Below, in pieces: positions 53,768 to 64,000 of a stretch of DNA of 64,000 nucleotides. The DNA comes from Paulownia fortunei (taxonomy: Eukaryota; Streptophyta; Magnoliopsida; Lamiales; Paulowniaceae). Below the pieces are notes generated by a model, which was not told the DNA's origin, searched no databases, and worked only from the letters and a program-made list of their open reading frames with translations. The stretch is from positions 310,001 through 374,000 of the forward strand of contig CM033120.1 in the NCBI GenBank assembly GCA_019321725.1, read 5' to 3'. Position numbers and translations under genes: made by a program. The first letter of the stretch is position 1; every line of letters begins with the position of its first letter.

Positions 53768-55438
53768 CTATATATCAGCACACTTTGTTAGTGCAAAACC
53801 AAGCCTTGATCTTTTCGTGTCATACAAGATGCGGAAATTCTGCTGTTGATAATTCCCAATAATTGACAGAGCCGAACGAGGGGTTCCCAAAATTGCCAAA
53901 CAAACTACATTTTCAGGCTCCAGCTTGATGAAGTAATTTTCAACTGGGAAATTCCAAATTGCTCCATCACCAAACACGAACCCAAGCGAGGGCAACTCCA
54001 GTTTGTCCACACCAGATATGTTGTAACAAGGATCCAGTATGGGAAAATCTTTTACAACTGGATAGCCCTTCACCTTTTTCACAAAAGCCTCCTTAATAAT
54101 CTTATAAGCTGGATCAGCAAAATAACTGAGTGTAGTACCCGAGTCAATGATTGTGCCACCAGCACCATCTGATGAAATATTCCACGTCTCTTCTGGAATA
54201 TTTAGCTCCTCTCCTCCAACCATGACAGTCTTTATTTGGACGTAATAAAATGTGTTGACAGGATTTTCTTTTCCCGCAACCAATGCAGTGAAATTCAAAC
54301 CCGGGTGGCTGAGCAAGTCTTTATCCTCACCAAAAATCAACTTACTGACTGTGTCACTGTTACTGTTTCTGTCCACAAGACAATAGGAGAAAGAATCACC
54401 ATACAAAGATTGAAGCTGGGAGGAAAAGGATAGGGCCCCCCTCCCAAGTCCTAAAACCCCAGCAGCCCCATGAAACAGGCCTCTGTTCCAATGACCACAT
54501 CCAAACATCACATTTTCCACTTTCTTAAATTGTGATTTCCCACTTGCTGTTGTGAGATTAACCGTGAATGTTTCAAGTGCAAAATCTCCTGTGGTATTCG
54601 AACTATCACCGTACCAATAATAATAAGGGCAACTCTGATCCTCAGCCTTGCAGGAACGTGAGGGGTCAGGGGATGAAACAAGATGGCATCTAGGATCATG
54701 ACAACTTATATTTCTGAATGAACTCGATTCCTTAGGATCATAATAAGGCCCCGTTTGTTCAAAACAATCATAACAAGGATCACATTGAATCCAATTAAGA
54801 TCACTACCGGTATCAAGAATCAAAGAGAAATGCTTAGGAGGTGTACCCATAAAGACATCCATTAAGTACTCCCCCGAGCCAAGACTCACCCCTGACCTGA
54901 GCGTGGCCATGAGCTGCCCGGAGACCCCGGCAGTGTAAGACTCCGGTGAGGGGACAGGCGCAAAAATGGGGCTTTGAGCCGGCTGACTATCATGTTTCAT
55001 AATTCTTGAAGCGGTTTTCTGTTTCTTCCTCTCAACTATCCTTGTGTGGAGAGTCTGAATCCTATTCAAATCCTTGGCTGTGGACTCCAAAACCGAATCC
55101 ATGGGCCTAATTTTTTTTCCGGCTGATCGGTGCTTAAGGTTGAGCACCACAGTTGGCTCTAACTTAAAATCTTCATGCTCTACCTCATCAAAGCCATCAT
55201 CAAAGCCATCATCAACTTCCTCTTCGTCCAGAACTGAATAGATTTTGGTTTTCTTTGCATTAGCAAAGGTACAACCTGAATCCACAGAGCAAGAATTAGC
55301 ATTAAAGCTAGGCAATTCTATGACTGTAAAGGCGTCAGAATTCAGATTGCTGAGACTTTGGACTCTATTTTCACTGGCTAAAAAGCCATAAGAGAAGAAG
55401 TAAAAGTATCCCACAACAAGCAAAGACTTTGACACCAT
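53768..55438 (-). CDS. Nepenthesin-like aspartic protease C (single exon, 556 aa)
   Basis: Full-length paralogue of protease A with the same architecture: signal-like N-terminus, propeptide, DTGSD at 209-213, Cys-rich insert, DSGTT at 432-436, SIIGNYQQQNF near the end. An in-frame TAA lies shortly upstream of the ATG, fixing the start at 55438. Differences from A include a duplicated DDGF in an acidic propeptide stretch (about residues 76-84) and two extra residues after CLVDRNSN. Acid endopeptidase activity in the secretory or vacuolar route is expected from the family. No inactivating change is seen. Physiological substrate unknown. Confidence 0.93.
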   Translation of the reverse strand: MVSKSLLVVGYFYFFSYGFLASENRVQSLSNLNSDAFTVIELPSFNANSCSVDSGCTFANAKKTKIYSVLDEEEVDDGFDDGFDEVEHEDFKLEPTVVLNLKHRSAGKKIRPMDSVLESTAKDLNRIQTLHTRIVERKKQKTASRIMKHDSQPAQSPIFAPVPSPESYTAGVSGQLMATLRSGVSLGSGEYLMDVFMGTPPKHFSLILDTGSDLNWIQCDPCYDCFEQTGPYYDPKESSSFRNISCHDPRCHLVSSPDPSRSCKAEDQSCPYYYWYGDSSNTTGDFALETFTVNLTTASGKSQFKKVENVMFGCGHWNRGLFHGAAGVLGLGRGALSFSSQLQSLYGDSFSYCLVDRNSNSDTVSKLIFGEDKDLLSHPGLNFTALVAGKENPVNTFYYVQIKTVMVGGEELNIPEETWNISSDGAGGTIIDSGTTLSYFADPAYKIIKEAFVKKVKGYPVVKDFPILDPCYNISGVDKLELPSLGFVFGDGAIWNFPVENYFIKLEPENVVCLAILGTPRSALSIIGNYQQQNFRILYDTKRSRLGFALTKCADI

Positions 55439-55867
55439 GAGAAATACCTCTAGCTGTTAATACAAAGTAAAAAAGGAACAATCTTGAATGTATAACTATA
55501 ACTTATAGATAAAGAACAACCCAAAAACCCACAGCAAGAGGACTTCAATAAGATGAAGCTTTAGACAACTGAATTCCAAATTCAAGATTCGTTTTTGATA
55601 TATATTTTTTTAGTTTCTGGGCTAAAAGATCTCTCTCTTACGAAGCTTAAGATTAAAAAATCTCTCATGAAATTTCTTGCCAAAAAAAAACAGATGAGGG
55701 GAGAATAAGAGGAATGAAAGATGAAGAAGAGGCAGAAGAAAGGGGGGCCGAAAGGGTTGTTGGAGAATTGGGACAATCGTCAGCGTTGAGGAAATTGAGG
55801 AACAAATGTTTGGGAAGTAGAAGACTTTGAATGTTGCAACGTTTTCAGATGTCCAATGCCACCTTTT

Positions 55868-55873
55868 ACGCGG
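55868..55873 (-). promoter_or_regulatory. CGCG-box upstream of protease C
   Basis: CCGCGT on the gene strand, about 430 bp before the ATG, in the same context as upstream of A and B. Confidence 0.35.
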
Positions 55874-55979
55874 TTTTCACATAAGAAATCTGCAATTTTT
55901 AATGTATTCAAGTGTTTTTACAGTTGGAGGAGAGTAAGAAGTGAGGGACTTGGGAGAAAATTTGCTCAACCTATCCAAG

Positions 55980-58100
55980 AAATTGACAATAAACAAGAAA
56001 TGAAATGGTAATTAAATTTGTGATAATTTTTTTTGCCATTAGAAACATTACTGCCTACTTGCATGCTATTAAAAACATTTTCGTGCCCAAACTATGGTGT
56101 AGTGGGAACACATGCTAAAATTTAATGAATTCGGCAATGTGTCATGCCTGTTCATCCCTCTGAATATCCCTCGTCGTGTGTTGTAAAAGTGAGTCTGTAA
56201 AGAGGATGACTTATCCAAATATTTATTTCAAATGTGTATATACTGTGATAGAGTAAGTTATCCAAATATTTATTTAAAGTGTGTATACATTATAATCGCA
56301 TTCGAATTTACATAAAAAATGAACCAAATGGGGAAAAGATCCCTTACCACGTGTTGTAAAAGTGGGTTTGTAAGGAGATGACTTATCCAAATATTTATTC
56401 CAAGTGTATATACATTGTGATCACATTTGAATTTATATAAAAAATAAACCAGATAAGGAAGACCGTACTCTCTTATAATTAGTTGGGCGAAACCTTAAAA
56501 AGTAAGCTAGGACACTTAGGTTATAAAAAAAAATTAAATAAAGTCGGCATCGTCAACACAATTTAAGTTATTCTTTAAAAAAAAAAAATTAATTTTTTTA
56601 ATAATTTTTCTTAATTATAAACGCGTTATTCGCTTTCACCATGTTAATTTTAAATTGAAATGAAAGTTCAATGAAACTTTTATCAAGAGAGGAGATGAAT
56701 GCAGATGGAAATGAAAAAGGTCAAATTTATAAGAGAAAAAAAATGAGACTGCCCACTATTTTTTATTGCATTAATTTGTCTCTTTATTATCTTTAAAACA
56801 TCACTTAATTATAAAATTCGTTGAGAAACAATCATAATTTGTCGATTTCACCATAAGTTTAAATTAAGATTAAAAAAAAAAAAAAAAAGATTAGGTAAAA
56901 GAATTCCCCAACCACCTCCTATCCCATCCCAACCCCGTGTTGACATTAGCAGATAACAAATATATTTTTTGATTAATTACATTAAAATAGTATATGAAAA
57001 AAAATCACTTATAATTTATAATCAATTTAAATAAGTTTAGGATTGATTATAAAAAATATTTCTTTTTTCTTTTATGGGTTAATTTTGACGCTTAAATTAA
57101 GTTTCAAGAGCATTATAGACTTTTCTTTCTGGTAAGATTTTTGTTAAATATGTAGAATTAGCTATACAAATTGACAACTTTGTCCTTATCACCATGAAAT
57201 AAATTACAAGTAGAAGCCTGCAATCTGCATCTTTTGCTTATTCCCTATCAATATAAAATTAATTTGTGGTCTTAACTCTTAAATATTGAATTTGTATTTG
57301 TTGAAGTTTTAAGAGACCACATCCTGCCGTCCAAGTAGACCCTTCCTGTAACATTCAAGGGCAAGAGTGGAATTTCATGCACTGACACACCATTTTTTTT
57401 TGTTTTATTTATTTATTTATATTATATATCTTTTTTAAAGGATGATATTAATTTATTCTCAATTTTCGGTAACTCAAATTTATAACTAACAAGATTATAT
57501 GTACAAAAAACTTACCAATAAATTACTTTAACTTGCCTCATTGACATAATATTGGTGTAATATAAATGCGACTACAAGGTATGTTTAAAAACCTTAAAAT
57601 TGGGGAATCATAATTGGATTTGATCCAATTTTATTTAATTTAGTTAGATAAAACAAAATTAAAATTAAATTTAATGTTCGCTTCTTAAAAAAAAAAGTGA
57701 TATTAAGATATGACCTCGTGACCACATTGTTAATTAAAGTGAAAAATTGAAGAATAACATCCTTCAAATTATGCATTGTAATTTTGTTCTAATAAATTTA
57801 TAACAATGCTCTTTGTGAAATATAGTATGGGCATTATAGTCAATTACCAAGTGAAGAAAAAAAAAAGTGGAGTGCATGTAGTAATATGTGGAGTGTAAAT
57901 ATCTCATTCAACATGAAATTTTATAGAAAAAAAAAAGCATATATAAAGTATTGATGTGATCATAAAGCTCAATTTAAATATATATTCCAACAACCTAAAT
58001 TTATGATGCATTGCAAAGATAGGCTACATGAAAATAATATCAGAAGTATACAAATTACAAATATTGAGACCTTGAAAAAATATAAAAATTTAGCAAAAAT
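55980..58100. other. Spacer between protease C and the first exostosin gene
   Basis: Up to 57621 it is the unit-2 copy of the flank seen at 40610-41161 plus 46753-47359. From 57622 it is unique AT-rich DNA that should include the 3' UTR of the exostosin gene near 58100. The Helitron empty site is at 56976/56977. No gene seen. Confidence 0.6.
56181..56455 (+). repeat. Tandem duplication, about 173-bp period
   Basis: TTGTAAAAGTGAGTCTGTAA at 56181 recurs as TTGTAAAAGTGGGTTTGTAA at 56354. Both are followed by ATGACTTATCCAAATATTTA. A third partial ATCCAAATATTTATTT occurs between them near 56258. It is absent from the equivalent unit-1 position. Confidence 0.8.
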
Positions 58101-59836
58101 TCAATTCCTTATTCTCATATTCAATCTCCTAAGCCAAATAGAGTGAACAATCATATGAAAGAGATCAAATCTCTTAGGAGGTGCATTCATGACAAAATGC
58201 CTCTGTACTTGCCTCACCCCCTCATACATCCTCAAATACTTCTCCTCTCCAATTCCCATCAATATCTTCTTAACGTTCGCTATATTCTCCACCTCTATCA
58301 CTAACGAAAACTCCTCCCACTTGAGCACGTCGCCAAGTGGTGGCACATAGCCATCCGATATCAAAACCGGCACACACTCTGCATAGATCGCCTCGACCAC
58401 TCGTGGGCTAGCAACTTCATATCCACTGGGACAAAGGCAAAATCTGCTGCTCCTCAACATTGTTTCATAAGAGACATTTCTTGGGAGCTCATCATAGACT
58501 TGAACGTCGGAGTCTTTTTCTTTCCAATGGTCTAGTAGGAGGTGCCTTATGTGGCCGTGTAGTCGGCCTGCAAAGAAGGCTAGAACGGAGCGTTGTGAAG
58601 GCGGAGAGCCACCAAGAAGCCCCATTGTTTCCCCTGTCTTGAGGTTGATTTCAGGTAAGGATACATCTTTCTGAGGATTAAAGCCTTCTGAGGTATTGGC
58701 ATTGCACAAAACTCTGATGGAATTGTTGAATAAGTTTGGAACAGGTTTGGTTGAGTAAGGTCCCTGAAAAGTTAACATGCCTTTTAAGTTCAAATCAAGA
58801 ACCTGTTGTCTAAACACAACAAAGTTAATCAAACAAACCAAACTTCTAATAGCAGAAAGCAAAAGCTTACCCAATCATGGCAAGAAAGCATGAAGTGATC
58901 AGCCCCAAGACTTAAATTCCAAAAGGGATGCCTTTTAGAGATAGTCTGTATATAATCAGAAACAGTGTCAGCAATGGCATCCCTGTCTTTGCTTCCAGGT
59001 TCATACAGATACTGAACCATCACCACAACACTGAATGGCAAGAAAAAAACATGGGCTTCCTTCGGATCGTTCGTTTGATAGAAGCTACCCCTCTCCATTT
59101 CATAGATGAAATTTCCTTCTGTGGAATATATACTCCTGCATGGCCCATTGTGGAATATTGGCAATTCTCCTTCTTCATATACATATATCTTGAAAAGCCT
59201 TTCCATTTCTTGATAGCTCCTGAAATATCGAAAACTTCAGTCTATAAACACATATAGATTCAAACAAAAACATTAAAATTTGTAGTACCTAAGAAATGCA
59301 TTGGCATCCCAGTAAACAGGCCCTTGAGGAATATAGTCATCAGGGTCATCATGTTCTTGATCTGATGTCAAGTTAAGCTTATCTTGAGCAGCTTCTTTAA
59401 TGGAAAACCGCGCTTTTGCAAGAATCGCCTCAGTTTTCTCTAATCTGCCTTGCTCTTTCTTCTGTTTCATCCAAAGACCATCGTCATAGTTTTTCAAGAA
59501 CTTAATCAGATGTCACATTTGAAACACATAGTAAGTAATAATTAAAAGAATCACACTAAAAAAAAACTGAAGAGATAGTGATCTTACATATGAAGATTCA
59601 TGACTATGAGCTGAAGAATCTTCACTCCATACAGAAGGAAAAAGATTATGTTGGCCTAAGCCAAACGACGAATTCGAAGTAAAGAAAGCAAGAGATTTCC
59701 ATGATGATGAGAAGGTTGTCAAGGAGTAATTTGAAGGACTTAAAGCAAAAACAATCACTGAGATCAGAACCAAAGGGATGACTAGTACAGAAACTGAAAA
59801 ATATGAGGGCCAATGCAACTTCTTTTGAAGCCACAT
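58101..59836 (-). CDS. Exostosin-family glycosyltransferase (GT47), 4 exons, 490 aa
   Basis: Likely a Golgi type II membrane glycosyltransferase acting on cell-wall polysaccharide or glycoprotein; donor and acceptor cannot be told from sequence. Exons on the minus strand: 59836-59588, 59500-59289, 59219-58871, 58763-58101, in frame (1473 nt), GT..AG throughout. A short cytosolic tail and a membrane anchor (about 12-33, SVSVLVIPLVLISVIVFAL) are followed by a stem with acidic and basic stretches. The exostosin domain (about 160-450) includes FKIYVYEEGELPIFHNGP, GADHFMLSCHDW, VLAFFAGRLHG and the hallmark FCLCPSGYEVASPRVVEAIY. This is the arrangement of probable glycosyltransferases such as At5g03795 and At3g07620. 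It looks functional. The neighbouring gene at 62.4 kb is its tandem paralogue. Confidence 0.93.
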
Positions 59837-61597
59837 TATAACAAGATCATCTCATTCTTTTCACAGAATTATGATTCTTTGTTATCATCTGAAGAAATTA
59901 GCCAAAATCTATGAAAAAAAAAGTGAAAAAATAAAAAAATATGATTAATGTGTCTTGAATGTGGATCATCTGTAATGACAAACTTCCTTAAAGTTCAAGA
60001 TTTCTGAATTCTGAGTGAACTTATGGGCTCATGATCCAATGACCATTTAAAAGTCAGTAAATCAACAACGGTGTAGATGATTGTAGAGTGTAAATGAGTC
60101 GAACTTTAAAAATTTTCATACTTACACTCACACTCAAGCTCATTTAAAAAAAAAATTGAACTCGAGCTAACTTATAATTTTAGGCTTTCATACTCGAGCT
60201 CAAGTCAATCGTATCAAACTCAACTTTGAGTTTGGATGAGTCTACTTAACATTAAGCTCATCTATATTAAAAAAATCAATTCTAATATTTTGAATTAATA
60301 TGAATTATGCCGTTTAATCATTTAAATGCAATTATAAATATTATTGATTATCCTCATATTTTTCTTAGTAAAATATCATTAATTAAATTTAAATAGATTA
60401 AACTTAAACTTTAGAATAATCAGCTTTCAAACACCTATAATTAAAAATATTACTCTAATTAGAATCAAGAAATCTAAGTATATATATATTGACTTATATG
60501 TAGTTGGAATTATTATTGCTACTCCCAAAGCAAAGGACAAAGTAACATAAAATGTGGCAGAAGAAAGCTTTGGAGATTGGAGGTTGGAAGATCCGTTAAG
60601 GCAACGATTGCTATATTTTTCTTTAGGGGAAATGACCAATATTTCTAATTTTCTATATATATTTGATATTACAAAATATTTAATAACTGAAATGAGAAGA
60701 AAATAAAAATAAAAAATAGAGATAATAAAGTAAAACCACCAATAAGTCGCTATAGATATAATTGTTTATTTCTTGGACGAACTTTGAAAAATAAGATGTG
60801 TGCTTAAGGAGTGTCTTAAAACATTTTGACAAATTGTTTATAATGTTTTAAGTTGTTATGACATGTCTTAAAATTCTAATTTACGATGAAATAAGCTATT
60901 TTCTAAGGTTAGAGTTATGTAAGTGTTGTCGTAGCCATAAATTTGTAGTTGCTTTGAACATTTTTCTGATAATAGTAAAATTTTAATTGCCATAACGTGC
61001 ACCGTAAATAAATAATTTATATGTAATGGATGATGAATATAATAAAATTTACAATAAAAGATAATGTATTTATGACGTAGTCGATATGACTTAACCATAT
61101 AAGTATTTGTGTCGGTTTACAATATTCTTAATTTATAATTAAATTCTACTATAACGTTTTAATGTGCTCATAAATATCTTCATTAACATATTTCTTTCAT
61201 ATTTAGGCAATAAATGGTGTTTATTTTGAGTTCACAATATATTTCCTTAGCAAAAGCTTACAGAAAAAAATGAAATAAAATGGAAACTCATGGTTTGCCA
61301 TGAGAATTATACGTTGAAGTATAAATAATAAAAACATATACTACTTATATTTGTCTCCAATAATTTTTATCATAATATCAAACTAAACTATATGATGATT
61401 CAAATTTAATGAATTTTTTTAATTTTTAGATAAAAACTTCATAAAAAATCATTAGCAATATTTGGGTTATTCAGAACTCTGACTTAAGGTCACAAAAAGG
61501 ATAATGGGCTTATCTTTAGACATCATTCGAAGAGGGAATAGTTAGGCCTATGTTGATTGAATCTGGGCTTACTGACTGACAGGCCAATGATCTACAT
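59837..61597. other. Intergenic region between the exostosin genes, left part
   Basis: The first few hundred bases should be the promoter of the gene at 58101-59836. At about 60100-60250, GAACTCGAGCT / CTCGAGCTCAAG words suggest an old repeat. The 70-codon minus frame near 60427-60639 is not recognisable. Otherwise AT-rich. Confidence 0.45.
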
Positions 61598-62112
61598 TAG
61601 GGTTGTTTCAATTCTTACTCGAATTAGATCCAATTAAAGTAACGACATATAGATGAGATCACTAAAACGGACCCCTAAATCAAAATAAATGGAGTGAAAT
61701 TAAAATTAAGTATGCAAACTAATTATGATTTTAATTCGAGTATATAGCTCATTAATAAACTATTCAATTTTGGTTTCAATATTAATTCTTTTTTATGTAA
61801 ATAAAATAAAAAGCACGGGGAGGTCGGGCTAGTGTAGCAACCCCCTTGGGAATAAGAATTTTCTATACGTTTGAATTGAATCATAATTACTACTGACGAG
61901 CTCTTCAGCATAACCCCACTAATATTAATTATCCAATGACTATTCAATTGGATCAAAATATATGATCGAAATTTATGGTGTTTCTAAGATTCAAATCCAA
62001 TATCGATATATAAAATTATGATCTATTCAAGGATCTCACAAATTAATAATAGGATCCGAATCGAGTAAATTTGGATTTGATCTGAATTCGACCCCTTTTC
62101 CTAACACCCCTA
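61598..62112. mobile_element. hAT-like non-autonomous element
   Basis: Starts TAGGGTTG (61598) and ends CACCCCTA (62112), matching the TAGGGG-type ends of plant hAT MITEs. Inner arms share GAATT/GGATCC-like inverted words. The flanking 8-mers ATCTACAT (61590-61597) and ATTTGCAT (62113-62120) match at 6 of 8 places, as an aged hAT target duplication would. 515 bp, no transposase. Confidence 0.55.
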
Positions 62113-62356
62113 ATTTGCATTAATTGTTACTTTCCTTACATACATTTTACTTCCTAATATACATTGCAACCAAAAAAAAAAAATTCAAAATCTTTTAATC
62201 AAACAATTCTTATGTCTCTCCCCCATCCAATTCACATTTCATACTAGCTTCTATTCCCTTGATTTCAACCTAATCTAATTTAAACGTGATCAAGTTTTAA
62301 TGCTTAGTTTATAATCCTAAAACTTTGAACTAGTAACATAACAAAAATGAATTAAA

Positions 62357-63969
62357 TCAAGCATTGATTCTAAGATTCAACCTTCTCAACCATAGAGAGT
62401 GAATCATCATATGAAACACATCATATCTCTTAGGTGGATCATTCACCACAAAATGTCGTTGTACTTGTCTCACTCTACGATGCAACGTCTTATACTCATC
62501 GTTTCCTATTCTCATCAAAATCCTCTTCAACTCCGGCAACTCACCGATCGAGACTCGGACAGAGAACTTATCCCAATCAAGAACATCACTAAAAGGCAAG
62601 ACATAATCCTCGGATATCAAAACCGGCACACATTCTGCGTATATAGCCTCCACAACCCTTGGACTCGCCACTTCGTACCCACTTGGACATAAGCAGAATT
62701 TGCTCCTCTCCATCATTTCTTTATAAGATAATGACGAATTCTCAGGTATTTTATCAAATACTTTGACGTCAGTGTCTTTATCTTTCCAGTGTTGGAAGAG
62801 CAATGGCCTAATGCGGCCGTGCAATCGACCTGCAAAGAATGCTAAAATCGTGCGATTTGAAGATCCCGATGATGTTAGTCCAGTGAGAGTTCCTATTCGG
62901 AGATTAATCTCTGGAAATGATACGTCTTTTCTAGGGTTGAAGAACTCCGATGTATTTGCATTGCATAATACTCGCATGGAAGTGAAGTATAAGTGGTGTA
63001 CGTACCATGTTGCTCGTGGCCCCTGCATTAATATCCACAAAATACATTAACCATAACAAAATTTCATATTATCATAAATTGATACTTATTTTGAACCCTT
63101 GATTCTGATTCTAATTATTATAGTAGGAAATCACTATTTCGATGCAACCGCGAAAAGCGGTACCAAATTTTAGTGTAATTTTAGTTTGTAATATAGGCTC
63201 AGTAGGTCATTCTAAAAGCAAATGGGTTAGTGAGGAAATGGGAAAAGCGGCGCCTACAATCCGTGAGGACTAGAGTGGATGGAATCTTTGACTAAAAATA
63301 TGTATGCACGTAATGCAAGTTTTCACCAGAATCCGCAGCTATCTTGCTTGAATCTAGCGACATAGATTTTGTCCATCGATCGTTTTAGTTCAATAAAAAA
63401 TACAATCAACCATAAGAAACTATGACAACATTTCCTAGTGCTGCAAGTCTCCAAAGCATACTAGCTAATGTGTCCATACTTGGTAAATATAAGCTTTTGT
63501 GAGTGTGAATTGGATACTTGTAATTAGTATATTTGGACAAATTGCTAAGGCTTCAAATCATTTAAGAACAAAAGAACATTTGTCGAAGGAATGTGAAGAA
63601 ACTAGACCTTATGTACGTACCCAGTCGTGGCATGAGAGCATGAAATGATCGGCTCCAAGGCTTCTATTCCAATACGGATACTTGGTGGATACTATACGAA
63701 CATAGTCGCCCACAACACGTTCAAGAACGGCCTTGTCGCGTATAATGGGATCAAATAGGTGTTGAAGAATCATTACCACACTAAAAGGGAGGAAATAGAC
63801 ATGGGCTTCATCAGGATCATAAGTTCTAAATTGAGTGTTGGATTCGATTAAGCCAAGAAAAATTCCTTCTGTGGAGTAAATGTCTTTGGAAGGACCATAG
63901 TGGAACAAAGGGGGCTCCCCTTCTTCATAAACATATATCTTGAACATGCTTTCCATTAGCATGTAACTC
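62357..63969 (-). CDS. Exostosin-family glycosyltransferase (GT47), partial: last two exons only
   Basis: Exons 63969-63621 (349 nt) and 63022-62357 (666 nt) on the minus strand. The first has exactly the length of the third exon of the neighbouring exostosin gene and the same phase, so the two are tandem paralogues. Upstream exons (anchor and stem) lie beyond the right window edge. Visible landmarks: FKIYVYEEGEPPLFHYGP, GADHFMLSCHDW, LAFFAGRLHGRIRPLL, FCLCPSGYEVASPRVVEAIY, ending LRRLNLRINA. The sequence 63970-64000 is intron. No disrupting change is visible. Role is as for its neighbour: a probable Golgi glycosyltransferase of unknown specificity. Confidence 0.92.
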
Positions 63970-64000
63970 CTGCAGAACAATCCAACCATTTTTTAGCTTA

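Larger units (their letters stand above)
47360..57621 (+). repeat. Segmental tandem duplication, unit 2
   Basis: Starts where sequence switches from the 57613-57621-like flank (ATTGGATTT) to GIP1 intron 8 (ATGCTTTTGATCAAG, as at 32498). It contains a GIP1 3' fragment, protease B, protease C and the terminal flank. Inside it a second, smaller duplication has produced B and C: near 52480 the flank downstream of B meets sequence like 35740. Confidence 0.88.

Overview
This is plant nuclear DNA. The genes have many AT-rich GT..AG introns, long AT-rich spacers and plant-type transposons, and the families are plant ones: LACS8-type acyl-CoA synthetase, GBF-interacting protein 1, nepenthesin-like aspartic proteases and GT47 exostosins. 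I read it as a eudicot, possibly an asterid. The species cannot be fixed from the sequence alone.

Layout. (1) 796-5530, minus: a complete 11-exon long-chain acyl-CoA synthetase with a separate 5' UTR exon near 6420-6560. (2) 8988-14156, minus: a three-exon gene for a conserved small membrane protein of unknown function. Its 5' UTR exon lies near 17.5 kb, and its introns carry a MITE and a Helitron 3' end. (3) 17.7-20.9 kb: AT-rich spacer with decayed repeats. (4) 21071-34406, plus: a complete 10-exon GBF-interacting protein 1-like (GIP1) gene. Its introns hold an intact-looking TRIM retrotransposon with a perfect 5-bp target duplication, a Stowaway MITE, and a 354-bp-period tandem duplication. 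(5) 32498-57621: a large tandem segmental duplication. Unit 1 (32498-47359) carries the 3' end of GIP1, aspartic protease A and a 5.6-kb Helitron. Unit 2 (47360-57621) carries a dead 3' fragment of GIP1, protease B (first catalytic domain deleted) and protease C (intact). (6) 58101-59836 and 62357-right edge, minus: a tandem pair of exostosin-family glycosyltransferases, the second cut by the window end. A hAT-like element lies between them.

The genes do not form a pathway. The main story is structural. The duplication junction can be placed to the base (47359/47360, joining the 57621-equivalent flank to GIP1 intron 8). The two units then act as filled and empty sites for the Helitron, giving termini at 41162 and 46752 and insertion between A and T. 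The Helitron carries recognisable but stop-riddled Rep/helicase and RPA-like coding remnants.

The coding models for LACS, the small membrane protein, GIP1 and the first exostosin were joined by hand. All stay in frame across every junction (732, 172, 867 and 490 aa). UTR limits, promoter notes and some repeat calls are inference.
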